From positions 186,001 to 250,000 of the forward strand of contig CAWJPW010000003.1 in the NCBI GenBank assembly GCA_963844845.1: a stretch of DNA of 64,000 nucleotides. The letters run 5' to 3'. The position numbers were made by a program, and so were the translations under genes. Position 1 is the stretch's first letter, and the number at the start of each line of letters is the position of its first letter. Positions 9,051 through 17,595 of this stretch are shown piece after piece. A model generated the notes under the pieces. That model worked only from the letters and a program-made list of their open reading frames with translations. It had not been told where the DNA came from and did not search any database. The DNA comes from CAWJPW01 sp963844845. GTDB lineage: Bacteria; Acidobacteriota; Thermoanaerobaculia; Thermoanaerobaculales; Sulfomarinibacteraceae.

Positions 9051-9691
9051 CGCAGCTTCTGCTTCTGATCGCCTCGGCTGCCGCGGCCGCGCCGGAGCCG
9101 ACGCCGACTCCGGTGACCGCACCGGTCGCTGTGGCCGAGCGCGTCGTCACCAGGGACGGGCGCATCACCCGGTTGTCCCTCTTCAGCAACCGCGTGGCGG
9201 TGCTTTCTGAGCGCGAAGACGGCCACCCGATCTTCTCCCGCCGCCGCACGCTCACGCACGAGGAGTACGTGGGCTACCTGGCGGCGCTCACCCGCGATGC
9301 GCCGCTGGTGCTCGGAGACGACCGCGAGCCACCGCCCAGCGATCCGAACAACCGGGCCACCCTCACCCTGCGTGTGGGGTCCGGTCCTCCCCATACCGTG
9401 GAGTACTCGCCGCTCTCCGTGACCCGCCTCGCCCTGTCCCGCCTGAACGCCGCACTTGACGATCTCGAGTCGGTGCTCCGCGACACAAGCCCATCGCGGG
9501 CGGCGTTGGAGAGCTGGCGGCCTGCTCCCGGCGATCGTGTCGAGCTGTGGGGTGGTGAGACCGCCCGGGTGGTGGAGGTGCGCGACGATGGGGTCGTCGT
9601 GATCGAGCACGACAACACGCCGGTGATCGAGGTCCTGGCTGCCGAGCAGCTGGCCCAGCGCGTGCGTCGCGTGCTGCCGTCGACGCCGTGA
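9044..9691 (+). CDS. Small exported protein of unknown function
   Basis: This 215-residue protein begins with GTG inside the end of the preceding gene (GTGCTGA overlap), 6 nt after a GGGAGG ribosome site. It has a signal peptide (LLLLIASAAAAAPEP) and then a Pro/Thr linker. The mature part looks like two small beta-rich segments: one around residues 35-110 and one after WRPAPGDRVELWGG near 180, which resembles a short SH3-like barrel. I do not recognise a family. It overlaps rsmD by four bases (GTGA), so it is co-transcribed, but there is no clue to a shared function. Confidence 0.7.
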   Translation: MLTQLLLLIASAAAAAPEPTPTPVTAPVAVAERVVTRDGRITRLSLFSNRVAVLSEREDGHPIFSRRRTLTHEEYVGYLAALTRDAPLVLGDDREPPPSDPNNRATLTLRVGSGPPHTVEYSPLSVTRLALSRLNAALDDLESVLRDTSPSRAALESWRPAPGDRVELWGGETARVVEVRDDGVVVIEHDNTPVIEVLAAEQLAQRVRRVLPSTP

Positions 9692-10281
9692 GGATCACCG
9701 GCGGAGCGTGGCGTTCGCGCCTGCTGCGCGGCCCGCGCCGTGGCATGCCGCTGCGCCCCACCCCCGACGCCCTGCGCGAGCGCGCTTTCGCTGTGCTGGG
9801 TGATCGCGTGGTGGGCGCCTTTGTCCTGGACCTCTTCGCGGGCACCGGCGCCGTAGGGCTCGAGGCCCTCTCCCGCGGCGCCGCCCACGCCGTTTTTGTG
9901 GAACGGCATCGCGGCGCGGCCGCCTTGGTCGACGCCAACCGCGCGAGCCTGGGGGCCGCCCAGCAGAGCGTGGTGCTCGTGATGCCAGCCAGCCGCGCCG
10001 TGCGTGAGCTGGCGCGGCGCGGTGAGTGCTTCGATCTCGCCTGGGCCGACCCGCCGTTCGAGCGCTGGCAGGAGGGGCTGGAGGCCCTCGCTCTCGCGTT
10101 CGAGCTCGGCGTCCTCGCGTCGGACGCCGTCGCCTGCCTCGAGTGCCCCGCCCGCGTCGCCGTCGAGCACCGGGGCCTGGAGGTGGTCCGCGACCTCGCC
10201 GGCGGCGCCTCGCGGCTGGTGCTGCTGAAGCCCCTCCCAGCGCCCCGGAACACGGAGGAAGGGAGCCGGGAGACGCCCTGA
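9688..10281 (+). CDS. rsmD: 16S rRNA (guanine(966)-N2)-methyltransferase
   Basis: This 197-residue protein matches RsmD in length and motifs. The N-terminal RITGGAWRSRLLRGP and RPTPDALRERAF are the family signature; the SAM-binding loop VLDLFAGTGAVG lies at 47-58; the catalytic DPPF is at 121-124. RsmD methylates N2 of G966 in 16S rRNA during 30S assembly. The GTG start overlaps the stop of the upstream gene. The extreme C-terminus is relaxed and low in complexity. A structured repeat begins 56 bp after the stop. Confidence 0.92.
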   Translation: MRITGGAWRSRLLRGPRRGMPLRPTPDALRERAFAVLGDRVVGAFVLDLFAGTGAVGLEALSRGAAHAVFVERHRGAAALVDANRASLGAAQQSVVLVMPASRAVRELARRGECFDLAWADPPFERWQEGLEALALAFELGVLASDAVACLECPARVAVEHRGLEVVRDLAGGASRLVLLKPLPAPRNTEEGSRETP

Positions 10282-10336
10282 TCCCGCGGGCAAGGGCGCC
10301 GCGGCAACCCCGGACGCGGACGCGGTCCCGGACCCC

Positions 10337-10618
10337 GTGCCGGCTCCTGATGCTCCCGGCACCGGCTCCCGGGCGTCGGCCTTGCCGACGCCCGTCGGCG
10401 CGTTCGCGAAGGGGGCGACGGCAGAAGCTGCCTGGCGGTAACATAGCCCCCTTCGCGCCCGCGCCGAGTCGCCTCCCTGGTCGTTTGGGGCCACTGCTCC
10501 GGGCGCAAAGGGCCGTGGGAGCCCCCCCGGACACTTTTCCCCGGAGCGCGCTGCAAACGAGGAGGTTGTTGGGGAAAAGTGTTCGGGACGGCACTCCCGC
10601 CGGAGGGCACCTGCTCCG
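10337..10618 (+). repeat. Structured dispersed repeat E, copy 1
   Basis: About 282 bp similar along its whole length to copies at 24979-25262 and 25507-25792. It contains three nested or consecutive inverted repeats: a perfect 10-bp hairpin with a CTT loop at 10371-10393; an arm GCGAAGGGGGC near 10407 pairing with GCCCCCTTCGC near 10446; and a long stem CCCGGACACTTTTCCCC at 10526-10542 with GGGGAAAAGTGTTCGGG at 10571-10587. The first hairpin differs from the other copies at a paired position but keeps pairing. No open frame is shared between copies and there is no transposase. Confidence 0.85.
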
Positions 10619-10712
10619 CACGGAACTCTGCACCACCGTCGCGCTCGCGTGCGGGACCGTTCTCGCTCCTGTCGTCTTCTCCCATTCGTAGGCACTCCTC
10701 ACACCACCCCCG
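10619..10712. other. Intergenic spacer after repeat E copy 1
   Basis: Together with the repeat this makes a 443-bp gap between rsmD and the PilT-like gene. The part after the repeat shows no similarity to the R repeat that follows the other E copies, and no gene is visible. Confidence 0.5.
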
Positions 10713-10718
10713 TATACT
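10713..10718 (+). promoter_or_regulatory. -10 box placed for a leaderless transcript
   Basis: TATACT ends exactly 6 nt before the ATG at 10725. It would start the long PilT-like to lipA run without a 5' leader. No -35 box is evident at the expected distance. Confidence 0.55.
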
Positions 10719-10724
10719 TGTCGG

Positions 10725-11828
10725 ATGCTGCGCTTCGATCTTTCCCAGCTGCTTCTCGGGATGGCCTCGGTGTCCTCCCGGATCGAGGACCTGGTGTTCA
10801 CCGTCGGCCGGCCTCCCCTGGTGCGCATCGACGGCGAGATCCGCCCGGTAAAGATGGGCTCGTTGGATCGGTTGGCGCCGTTCCATACCGAGATGGTGGT
10901 GCTGCACCTCCTGAGCGCGGCCCCCCAGGCTGCCGCCCGACTGCGCGAGCGCGGCGCTGCCAGCTTCATCTACCCGATCCCCGGGAAATCACGCTTCCGT
11001 GCCTCTATCTTCAGCCAGCGCGGCAGCTTCGGGGCGGTACTGCGGGCCATCGCCGACGGTGTTCCAACCCTTGCCGACCTGGGGCTCGTGAAAGAGTTCG
11101 AGGACGTGCTCGAGGAGCGGGCCGGCATCATCCTGGTGAACGGTCCCGCCGGCTCGGGGCGGTCCACAACCATGGCGGCGGTACTCAACGAGCTCAACCA
11201 GACTCGTGCCTGCCACATCGTCACGGTGGAAGACCCCATCGAGTTCCTCCACCGTCACGCCCGTGCCGTGGTGCATCAGCGTGAGGTCGGGCAGGACACT
11301 CCCAGCGCGGCCGCCGGGCTCGAGGATGCGCTCTACCAGGGAGCCCAGGTCATCGTGCTGTCCGAGGTGACCGACCGGGATGCCGCGGCCCTCGCTCTGG
11401 AGGCGGCGGAGGCCGGCCATCTCGTGGTGACCTCGGTGCGGGGGCTCGACACGGGCACCGCGCTGGAGCGGTTCGTCGGGTTCTTCGAAGGCGAGGAGCA
11501 GGAGCGCGCCTGCCGGCACCTCACCTTCTCGCTCAAGCTGTGTGTCACCCAGCGACTCGTACCCAAGATTGGTGGCGGCCGGGTGCTCGCCGCCGAGATC
11601 TGGCGCAGCCTGCCCACGACCCGCGAGCTTCTCCAGAACGGACAGCTCGCCTCCCAGGTGATCGCTGACCTGTTGCGCGACGCCAGCGCCTTTGGATGCT
11701 GCCCCCTCGACCTGTCGCTGGAGCGGCTGGTGCGTGAGGGAGGGGTGGAGGCTGGGGCGGCGCTGGCCGAAGCCGTGGCGCCGCGTCAGCTGGAGCTGCG
11801 CCTCATGGGTCTCGAGGGGATGAGCTGA
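10725..11828 (+). CDS. PilT-like secretion/twitching ATPase with altered Walker motifs
   Basis: This 367-residue protein has the fold and order of PilT/GspE-type hexameric ATPases: an N-terminal PAS-like part (DLVFTVGRPPLVRIDGEI), then a P-loop region, an Asp box VTVEDPIEF at 166-174, and the EAAEAGHLVVTS stretch. The Walker A motif reads GPAGSGRSTT: arginine 146 stands where the ATP-binding lysine is expected. The Walker B region reads VLSEVTDRD instead of the usual GEMRD. So it is a PilT paralogue, possibly with weak or no ATP hydrolysis, perhaps a regulatory partner of a true PilT. No other pilus gene is nearby. It overlaps the next gene by one base (TGATG). Confidence 0.75.
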   Translation: MLRFDLSQLLLGMASVSSRIEDLVFTVGRPPLVRIDGEIRPVKMGSLDRLAPFHTEMVVLHLLSAAPQAAARLRERGAASFIYPIPGKSRFRASIFSQRGSFGAVLRAIADGVPTLADLGLVKEFEDVLEERAGIILVNGPAGSGRSTTMAAVLNELNQTRACHIVTVEDPIEFLHRHARAVVHQREVGQDTPSAAAGLEDALYQGAQVIVLSEVTDRDAAALALEAAEAGHLVVTSVRGLDTGTALERFVGFFEGEEQERACRHLTFSLKLCVTQRLVPKIGGGRVLAAEIWRSLPTTRELLQNGQLASQVIADLLRDASAFGCCPLDLSLERLVREGGVEAGAALAEAVAPRQLELRLMGLEGMS

Positions 11829-12214
11829 TGGAAGTCCTGGTGTTGGGAGAGGGCGAGATCGTCGAGCACCTGACCGCCCAGCTCGCTGCCGGCGGGGTCG
11901 AGGTGGTGGACGTGGACGGCGTGGAGGACGCGGTGCAGCGGGTGGGAGTCGGCGAGGTCGCCGCGGTCCTCGTGGATGACGGCTCAGAGCAGGTCGCCTC
12001 CCTCAATCTTCTGGCGCCGCGGACCCGGCGGCGCCTGGTGGTGATCCAGGTGGGTGAAAAGCTCACCACCGGCGACGGTAGCGCCGCCTTCACGCGCGGC
12101 GTCAATCTCGTGGTCGCCTCGGCCGATATCGGTCGCCTGCCCGACCTGATCCCCCGCGCGGTGAGGCGCCACCGGGAGCTGGTGGGCCTGCTCGAGCCGG
12201 AGCTGCGCCCGTGA
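11828..12214 (+). CDS. Small unknown protein, possibly receiver- or Rossmann-like
   Basis: This 128-residue protein alternates beta strands and helices (MEVLVLGEGEI, AAVLVDDGS, RRLVVIQVG), which resembles a response-regulator receiver fold, but the conserved phospho-acceptor pattern is not clear. It lies between the PilT-like ATPase and MoxR with start/stop overlaps on both sides (TGATG, GTGA), so it is part of the same transcription unit. PilT-like and receiver proteins often occur together in motility control, which is only a hint here. I do not assign a function. Confidence 0.6.
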   Translation: MEVLVLGEGEIVEHLTAQLAAGGVEVVDVDGVEDAVQRVGVGEVAAVLVDDGSEQVASLNLLAPRTRRRLVVIQVGEKLTTGDGSAAFTRGVNLVVASADIGRLPDLIPRAVRRHRELVGLLEPELRP

Positions 12215-13170
12215 CGCCTGTGAGCCCCGGGGTGCTCGCTCGCCTGGAGCGGTTGCACGCCTCGGTGGTGCGGGTGGTACGGGGCAAGGCCGAGATCGTG
12301 GACGCCCTGGTGGCGGCGATGCTGGCCCGGGGCCACGTGCTGCTGGAGGATGTCCCGGGAGTGGGGAAGACCACCCTGGCCCAGGCTCTGGCGCGCTCCC
12401 TGGATCTCAGCTTCCAGCGCATCCAGTTCACCTCCGACACTCTACCCTCCGACATCATCGGGATCTCGGTGTACCGGCAGGCGAACGGAGACTTCGAGTT
12501 CATTCCCGGGCCGCTGTTCGCCCATGTCGTGCTGGCGGACGAGATCAACCGCGCCACGCCGCGCACCCAGTCCGCCCTGCTGGAGGCCATGAGCGAGCAC
12601 GCGGTCACGGTCGAGCGTGACCGTCACCGCCTTCACGAACCGTTTCTGGTGGTGGCCACCCAGAACCCCGTGGAGTCGACCGGGACCTACCCGCTTCCGG
12701 AGTCGCAGCTCGATCGCTTTCTGATGCGGCTCTCCATGGGGTACCCGGGGACCGCCGAGGAGCTCGAGCTGGTCCGGTCCGGTGGCGCCGAGCAGCAGCT
12801 GGAGCGCCTCCAGCCGGTGCTCACCGGGGACGAGGTCCGGGACCTCCAGGCCAAGGTGGCGGAGGTCCATGTGGCCGAGCGCCTGCTGGGCTACCTCATG
12901 GAAGTGGTGCAGCGGACCCGCACCCATGAGGCGCTGGCGCTGGGGGTGTCCACGCGGGGGGCGATCCACTGGCATCGCTCGGCCCAGGCCCTGGCCCTGG
13001 TTCGGGGCCGCGCCTACGTGGTTCCCGACGATCTCCAGGACACTGCAGAGCCGGTGCTGGCACATCGCATCATCCTCGCCGATCCCCTGGCCGGTGACGG
13101 TTGGGAGCGCGCCCGGCGGGAGCGCGCGGTGATCCGCGCGCTCCTCGATGCTGTACCGGTGCCACGCTGA
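12211..13170 (+). CDS. MoxR-family AAA+ ATPase
   Basis: This 319-residue protein is a complete MoxR ATPase: Walker A EDVPGVGKTTLAQAL (K53), Walker B VVLADEINRATP (D110-E111), the sensor segment VVATQNPVESTGTYPLPE and a C-terminal lid domain. MoxR proteins act as chaperones that help assemble or activate partner complexes and typically sit with a DUF58 protein and a transglutaminase, exactly the order here. The GTG start overlaps the upstream stop (GTGA). Nothing unusual is seen in the motifs. Confidence 0.93.
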   Translation: MTPVSPGVLARLERLHASVVRVVRGKAEIVDALVAAMLARGHVLLEDVPGVGKTTLAQALARSLDLSFQRIQFTSDTLPSDIIGISVYRQANGDFEFIPGPLFAHVVLADEINRATPRTQSALLEAMSEHAVTVERDRHRLHEPFLVVATQNPVESTGTYPLPESQLDRFLMRLSMGYPGTAEELELVRSGGAEQQLERLQPVLTGDEVRDLQAKVAEVHVAERLLGYLMEVVQRTRTHEALALGVSTRGAIHWHRSAQALALVRGRAYVVPDDLQDTAEPVLAHRIILADPLAGDGWERARRERAVIRALLDAVPVPR

Positions 13171-13223
13171 GTGCGGGAAGTCCAGCCGGTAACCGGATCG
13201 TTGGTCGTGGCGAAGGAGTAGCG

Positions 13224-14228
13224 GTGCGGTTCGCACGACGTTTCCCCGGGTTTCGCCTCCGCCTGACGCGGTGGGGTGGCTTCTTCCTCCTGTGCCTGCT
13301 GGTGCTGGGGGCGGCTGCCGTCAACACCGGCAACAACGCCCTCATGATGATGGTGGGCGTGGCCATGGGCAGCTTCGTGGTCTCCGGAGCCTGGTCCCGC
13401 CAGGTGCTCGGCAACCTCGAGGTGGAGGTACGTCCGCCCCGTGAGATGTTCGCCTGCCGCGGCGCCGAGGTGGAGGTGTCACTCGTCAATCGCGGCCGGC
13501 TGGTGCCGGCATACGGAGTGGTGGTCCGCGACCGTGACGGGTCGGTTCTTCTCACCGAGCCCCTGCTCGCCGCCGGGGAAGCGAGCTGGCATGTGGCGCG
13601 GATCACCCGCGACCGGCGGGGCTGGCAGCGACTGGGCCCGTGGCGCCTCGAGGTCCTCCTCCCGCTGGGGTTCTTCCTCAAGTCCAAGGAGGTGGCGCGG
13701 GAGGTGGATGTTCTCGTATATCCGGAGCTGATGCCGGCGGCCGCGGTACGCCTGGAGCGTCGGGGTCGCCAGCCCTCCACCACCACCGAGGCTCGTCGGG
13801 GCCGCGAGGGGGAAATTCTGCAGCTGCGCACCTTCCGTGGTGGTGACGAGCGCCGTCACATTCACTGGAAGCAGAGCGCCCGTCAGCAGATGCTGATCGT
13901 GGCCGACCGCGAGGCGGCGGTGCAGGAGCCGCGCTACCTGGTTGTCGACCTGCGGGTGTCAGACCCCGGCGATCCGGCTGTACTCGAGCGCTTCGAGCGA
14001 ATGATCTCAGAGGTCGCCACAGTTGCGGTGGCGCGGCTGCGGCAGCGTGAGCCCGTGGGTCTCGTGCTGGGGGCCCGGGTGGTCCCACCGGTGGCGGATC
14101 TGGCTCGTTCCAGGGTGCTGCTGGCGCCCCTCGCCGCGGCGCTCCCCACCACCCTCGACGAGCCGCCGCCGCGAGGCGCCGCCGAGGCGACGGTGCTCGC
14201 CAGCTTTCGCCTCGAGGGCGCCGCATGA
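13224..14228 (+). CDS. DUF58 domain membrane protein
   Basis: This protein of about 334 residues has two hydrophobic segments near its N-terminus (GGFFLLCLLVLGAAAV and a Met-rich second one) and then a DUF58 region with the diagnostic LRTFRGGDERRHIHWKQSAR. DUF58 proteins resemble von Willebrand A domains and partner MoxR. Start: GTG at 13224, after GAAGGAG at 13212-13218; the upstream extension of the open frame overlaps moxR and is not family-like. It is coupled to the transglutaminase by an ATGA overlap. Confidence 0.88.
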   Translation: MRFARRFPGFRLRLTRWGGFFLLCLLVLGAAAVNTGNNALMMMVGVAMGSFVVSGAWSRQVLGNLEVEVRPPREMFACRGAEVEVSLVNRGRLVPAYGVVVRDRDGSVLLTEPLLAAGEASWHVARITRDRRGWQRLGPWRLEVLLPLGFFLKSKEVAREVDVLVYPELMPAAAVRLERRGRQPSTTTEARRGREGEILQLRTFRGGDERRHIHWKQSARQQMLIVADREAAVQEPRYLVVDLRVSDPGDPAVLERFERMISEVATVAVARLRQREPVGLVLGARVVPPVADLARSRVLLAPLAAALPTTLDEPPPRGAAEATVLASFRLEGAA

Positions 14229-16219
14229 GCTCATACCGCCGCCTCCTCGCCGGGCTCCTCGCCTGGGCGGTGGTGCCGCTCGCCTTCACCGGCATCGTGC
14301 TGCCGCCGTTCTGGCTGGCCGCCTTGGCCGCCGTCGCGGCTCTCTGGCTCTCGCCGGTGCCGCTCCGTCTGGCCACGGCATGGGAGAACGTGGCGGGAGT
14401 GGCCATCCTCGTCACGGTGGTTGGCGTGGGCGGTTGGCAGGTGGGGCCGCTGCGCCCGCTCGGTCACCTTCTCCTCCTGCTGGCGGTGCTGCGGGTGCTG
14501 GGAGTCCGCGATCGGCGGACCTTCCTGCGTGCCCTGCCCATGGTGGGGCTGGTGTGGGCAGTGGGGGTGGCGTCGTCCACCCACGTGGCCCTGCTGGGTT
14601 ACCTGGTGGTCTCGGTGGCGGTGGGATGGTGGGCCGGGCTCCGAGTCCTGCTGCAGGGCCAGCTGGAAGCGGCGGGTGGCATGGTGGCGGCGCTTCCCAG
14701 GCTCCGGCACGTGGCGGTGGCGACGACGGCGGTGCTCCTCCTGGCGGTTCCTTTGTTCGTGGCGATCCCGCGGCTACGCTCACCGTGGGTGGCGGCCGGC
14801 GCGGGGGGGCGGCACAGCGTCTCCGGCTTCTCGGAGGCCGTGGCGCTCAACTCGGTGGGTGCGATCCAGAGCTCGCGACAGGTTGCGCTGGTGGTGGGCG
14901 TGCCGCCCGGAGTGCGGGCGGATCGCGCGGTCGCCCACCTGCGGGGCACCGCCTTCGACCTGTTGCGCACCGGCCAGTGGGTGCCGCGGCGCGCCGGGAC
15001 CCGACTGCTGCGGCCCCGAGATGGCGTGGTGTGGTTGCGCGACGACGTCCGCGACCTGAAGGGACTGCCCCTGCTGCGAGTCGAGCAGCTGGTGCCCGAG
15101 CGCTACCTGTTCCTGCCGCCGGGCGCAGTGGCCGTTCGTTCGCCGGTGCCGCTGGCGGTGGACGCCTCCGGCGGGGTGGTCCCCCAGTCGGGCCGCCGCC
15201 GGCCCCTGAGCTTCGACGTCTGGGTGGCGGACGGCCGTCGGGCGCTGCCGCCTCCCCGCGAACGTGACCTCTTCATCCAGGGGCATACCGACGACCTGCG
15301 GCGCCTGGCGCAGGTGGCCGTGGCCGGGGCCTCCGGAGTCGAGGCCCGGGCCGGAAGCATCGTGCGCTTTCTCCGCGAGCGCTGCCGCTACTCCCTCACC
15401 GCGGCGCCGCCACGGGGGCGGGACCCGGTGCTGTGGTTCCTGGAGGAGGGGCGGCGCGGCCACTGCGAGTTCTTCGCCGGCTCCATGGTGCTGCTCCTGC
15501 GCGCGCTGGGGGTGCCGGCACGGATGGTGGGAGGGTACGCGGGAGGCAGCTTCTCTCCCCGGGGCGACGAGGTCTTCGTGCGCCAGGCCAACGCCCACAC
15601 CTGGGTCGAGGTCTGGGGTGGCGAGGCGCGTGGCTGGCTCCTGTTCGACCCGACCCCGGCAGAGGGCATCCCTGGCTTGGCGGGAGCAGCCGGCGGTCTC
15701 GAGCGCCTGCGTTGGGCCTGGGAGTCCGTGCAGGTGACGTGGGACCGCTGGATCCTCACTTTCGGTTCGGCCGAGCAGGGCGATCTCCTCGCCGGCGGTT
15801 TCTCGTGGGCGCTGGGCGCCGCGCGCGGGGTCACGCCGGCGCGTGTCGCCGGCGGTCTCCTGGCGGTCGCCCTGGTGATGGCCATGGCCGTCCTGCTGCG
15901 CGTCGGCAAGGGACGGCGCAGACGCCGGCCAGCGGCGGCAGCAGCGGTCCTGGAGCGCCTGGCTATGCGGCTGCATGCGGCCGGGGCCTCGTTGCCGCGA
16001 CGGGCCACGGTGCGCCACATCGGGGCTGCGACGGTCCAACGCTGGCCGTGGGTCCGCCCGCAGGTCGTGCGCCTGGTGCACCTCGCAGAGGAGGAGCTCT
16101 ACTCGGGCAGAGCACTGGATCGGCAGCGCGAGCTCGAGGCGCGGCGCCTGTGGGGGACGCTGCGGCAGAGCCTGCGGCGACGCCCGCCGGCCGTCGCGTC
16201 CGAAGTCCGCCGAGCCTGA
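14225..16219 (+). CDS. TgpA-type membrane transglutaminase-like protein
   Basis: This 664-residue protein has about six N-terminal membrane helices (DUF3488 type), a periplasmic transglutaminase core, one more membrane helix near residue 545, and a short C-terminal cytoplasmic domain with YSGRALDR, as in DUF4129. The catalytic triad is intact: C414 in GHCEFFAG, H458 in NAHTWVEV, D475 in FDPTP. Pseudomonas TgpA has the same layout and is required for growth. With MoxR and DUF58 it probably works on an envelope protein; the substrate is unknown. Confidence 0.9.
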   Translation: MSSYRRLLAGLLAWAVVPLAFTGIVLPPFWLAALAAVAALWLSPVPLRLATAWENVAGVAILVTVVGVGGWQVGPLRPLGHLLLLLAVLRVLGVRDRRTFLRALPMVGLVWAVGVASSTHVALLGYLVVSVAVGWWAGLRVLLQGQLEAAGGMVAALPRLRHVAVATTAVLLLAVPLFVAIPRLRSPWVAAGAGGRHSVSGFSEAVALNSVGAIQSSRQVALVVGVPPGVRADRAVAHLRGTAFDLLRTGQWVPRRAGTRLLRPRDGVVWLRDDVRDLKGLPLLRVEQLVPERYLFLPPGAVAVRSPVPLAVDASGGVVPQSGRRRPLSFDVWVADGRRALPPPRERDLFIQGHTDDLRRLAQVAVAGASGVEARAGSIVRFLRERCRYSLTAAPPRGRDPVLWFLEEGRRGHCEFFAGSMVLLLRALGVPARMVGGYAGGSFSPRGDEVFVRQANAHTWVEVWGGEARGWLLFDPTPAEGIPGLAGAAGGLERLRWAWESVQVTWDRWILTFGSAEQGDLLAGGFSWALGAARGVTPARVAGGLLAVALVMAMAVLLRVGKGRRRRRPAAAAAVLERLAMRLHAAGASLPRRATVRHIGAATVQRWPWVRPQVVRLVHLAEEELYSGRALDRQRELEARRLWGTLRQSLRRRPPAVASEVRRA

Positions 16220-16287
16220 CGATGACGGATGGCGCCTCCGGCTTGCCCGAGTACGGCCGCGCCACTATGATGAGGAGCGACGGTCAC

Positions 16288-17595
16288 ATGCGGCGTACTC
16301 TTCTCCTCTTCGCTGCCCTGCTCGCGCTGGGCTTCGCGGCCCCGGCCCATCCCGCCGAGGTGGTGGTGGTTCACATCCACGACACCATCCAACCGGCCTC
16401 CCAGCGCTACCTGGAGCGCGGCCTCGACGAGGCGGCCCGGCGGGATGCCAGCCTCGCCATCGTGGAGCTGGACACCCCCGGCGGGCTCATGAGCTCCATG
16501 CGCGAGATGGTCACCGCCATCACGACCTCGCCGGTGCCGGTGGCGGTCTACGTGACCCCGGCGGGGGCGCAGGCGGCGTCCGCCGGCTTCTTCCTCCTCA
16601 TGGCCGCCGACATCGCCGCGATGGCGCCGGGCACCAACACCGGCGCCGCCCACCCTGTGGGCGGACAGGGCAAGAACCTTCCCGAGGACGTGCGGCTCAA
16701 GGCCACCAACGACGCTGCCGCGATGATCCGCTCCCTGACCAAGCCCCGTGACCGCAATGTGGAGCTCGCCGAGAAGGCGATCACCGAGAGCCTCTCCTTC
16801 AGCGCGGACGAGGCGCATGAGAAGAACCTCGTGGAGGTGGTGGAGCCCGACCTGCCGGCACTGATCAAGGCGCTCGACGGACGCGAGGTCCACCGCTTCA
16901 GCGGCGAGGCCGCGACCCTCGAGCTGAAGGACGCCATTGTCACCGAGGTGCCGCCGAGCCGCGCCGAGGAGCTCCTCTCGGTGCTCGCCAACCCCAACAT
17001 CGCCTACATCCTCATGGCCATCGGCATGCTCGGCATCTACATGGAACTCGCTCACCCCGGTGCGGTGCTGCCCGGCGTGGTGGGGGCCATCGCGCTCCTG
17101 CTCGCACTCTTCTCCATGTCGGTGCTGCCCGTCAACCTGGTGGGGGTGGCGCTGATGCTCGTCGCCCTCGTTCTGTTCATCCTCGAGGTGAAGGTCACCA
17201 GCTATGGCCTCCTCACCGTTGGTGGACTGATCGCTTTCGTCCTGGGGTCCCTCATGCTCTTCGACGCGCCCATCCCCGACATGCGGGTGAGCCTTTCGGT
17301 GATCCTGCCCACCGCCGTGGTCCTCGCCGGGGTGGTGATCTTCCTCCTCACCCGCGTGGTCCGGGTGCACCGCACCCGGCCCGCCACCGGCCGGGAAGGC
17401 ATGGTGGGCGAGGTGGGCGAGGTGCGGGTGGCGCTGGCCCCCGAGGGCACCGTGCGGGTGCACGGGGAGTGGTGGGTCGCCCGGTCTTCGGGCAGTGAGC
17501 TGCCGGTGGGGACCCGCGTTCGGGTGACGAGGGTGGACAGCTTCACCCTCGAGGTAGAGCCGATTGACGGCTCGGAAGGAGAGAGGAGAGCATGA
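16288..17595 (+). CDS. NfeD-family membrane serine protease
   Basis: This protein of about 435 residues has a signal peptide (LLLFAALLALGFAAPAHPAE), a ClpP-like serine protease domain with the nucleophile S98 in AQAASAGFF, four or five membrane helices, and a C-terminal OB-fold NfeD domain (REGMVGEVGEV). NfeD1b proteases cleave hydrophobic stretches of stomatin partners, and a slipin gene follows directly with an ATGA overlap. Start: the ATG at 16288, ten nt after AGGAG at 16273-16277, gives the cleanest signal peptide; ATGs at 16222, 16267 and 16270 are alternatives. Confidence 0.9.
   Translation: MRRTLLLFAALLALGFAAPAHPAEVVVVHIHDTIQPASQRYLERGLDEAARRDASLAIVELDTPGGLMSSMREMVTAITTSPVPVAVYVTPAGAQAASAGFFLLMAADIAAMAPGTNTGAAHPVGGQGKNLPEDVRLKATNDAAAMIRSLTKPRDRNVELAEKAITESLSFSADEAHEKNLVEVVEPDLPALIKALDGREVHRFSGEAATLELKDAIVTEVPPSRAEELLSVLANPNIAYILMAIGMLGIYMELAHPGAVLPGVVGAIALLLALFSMSVLPVNLVGVALMLVALVLFILEVKVTSYGLLTVGGLIAFVLGSLMLFDAPIPDMRVSLSVILPTAVVLAGVVIFLLTRVVRVHRTRPATGREGMVGEVGEVRVALAPEGTVRVHGEWWVARSSGSELPVGTRVRVTRVDSFTLEVEPIDGSEGERRA

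Noticed and set aside
7035..9122. Long reverse open frame opposite the nucleotidyltransferase fusion
   Set aside because: No domain; the forward frame carries conserved motifs throughout.
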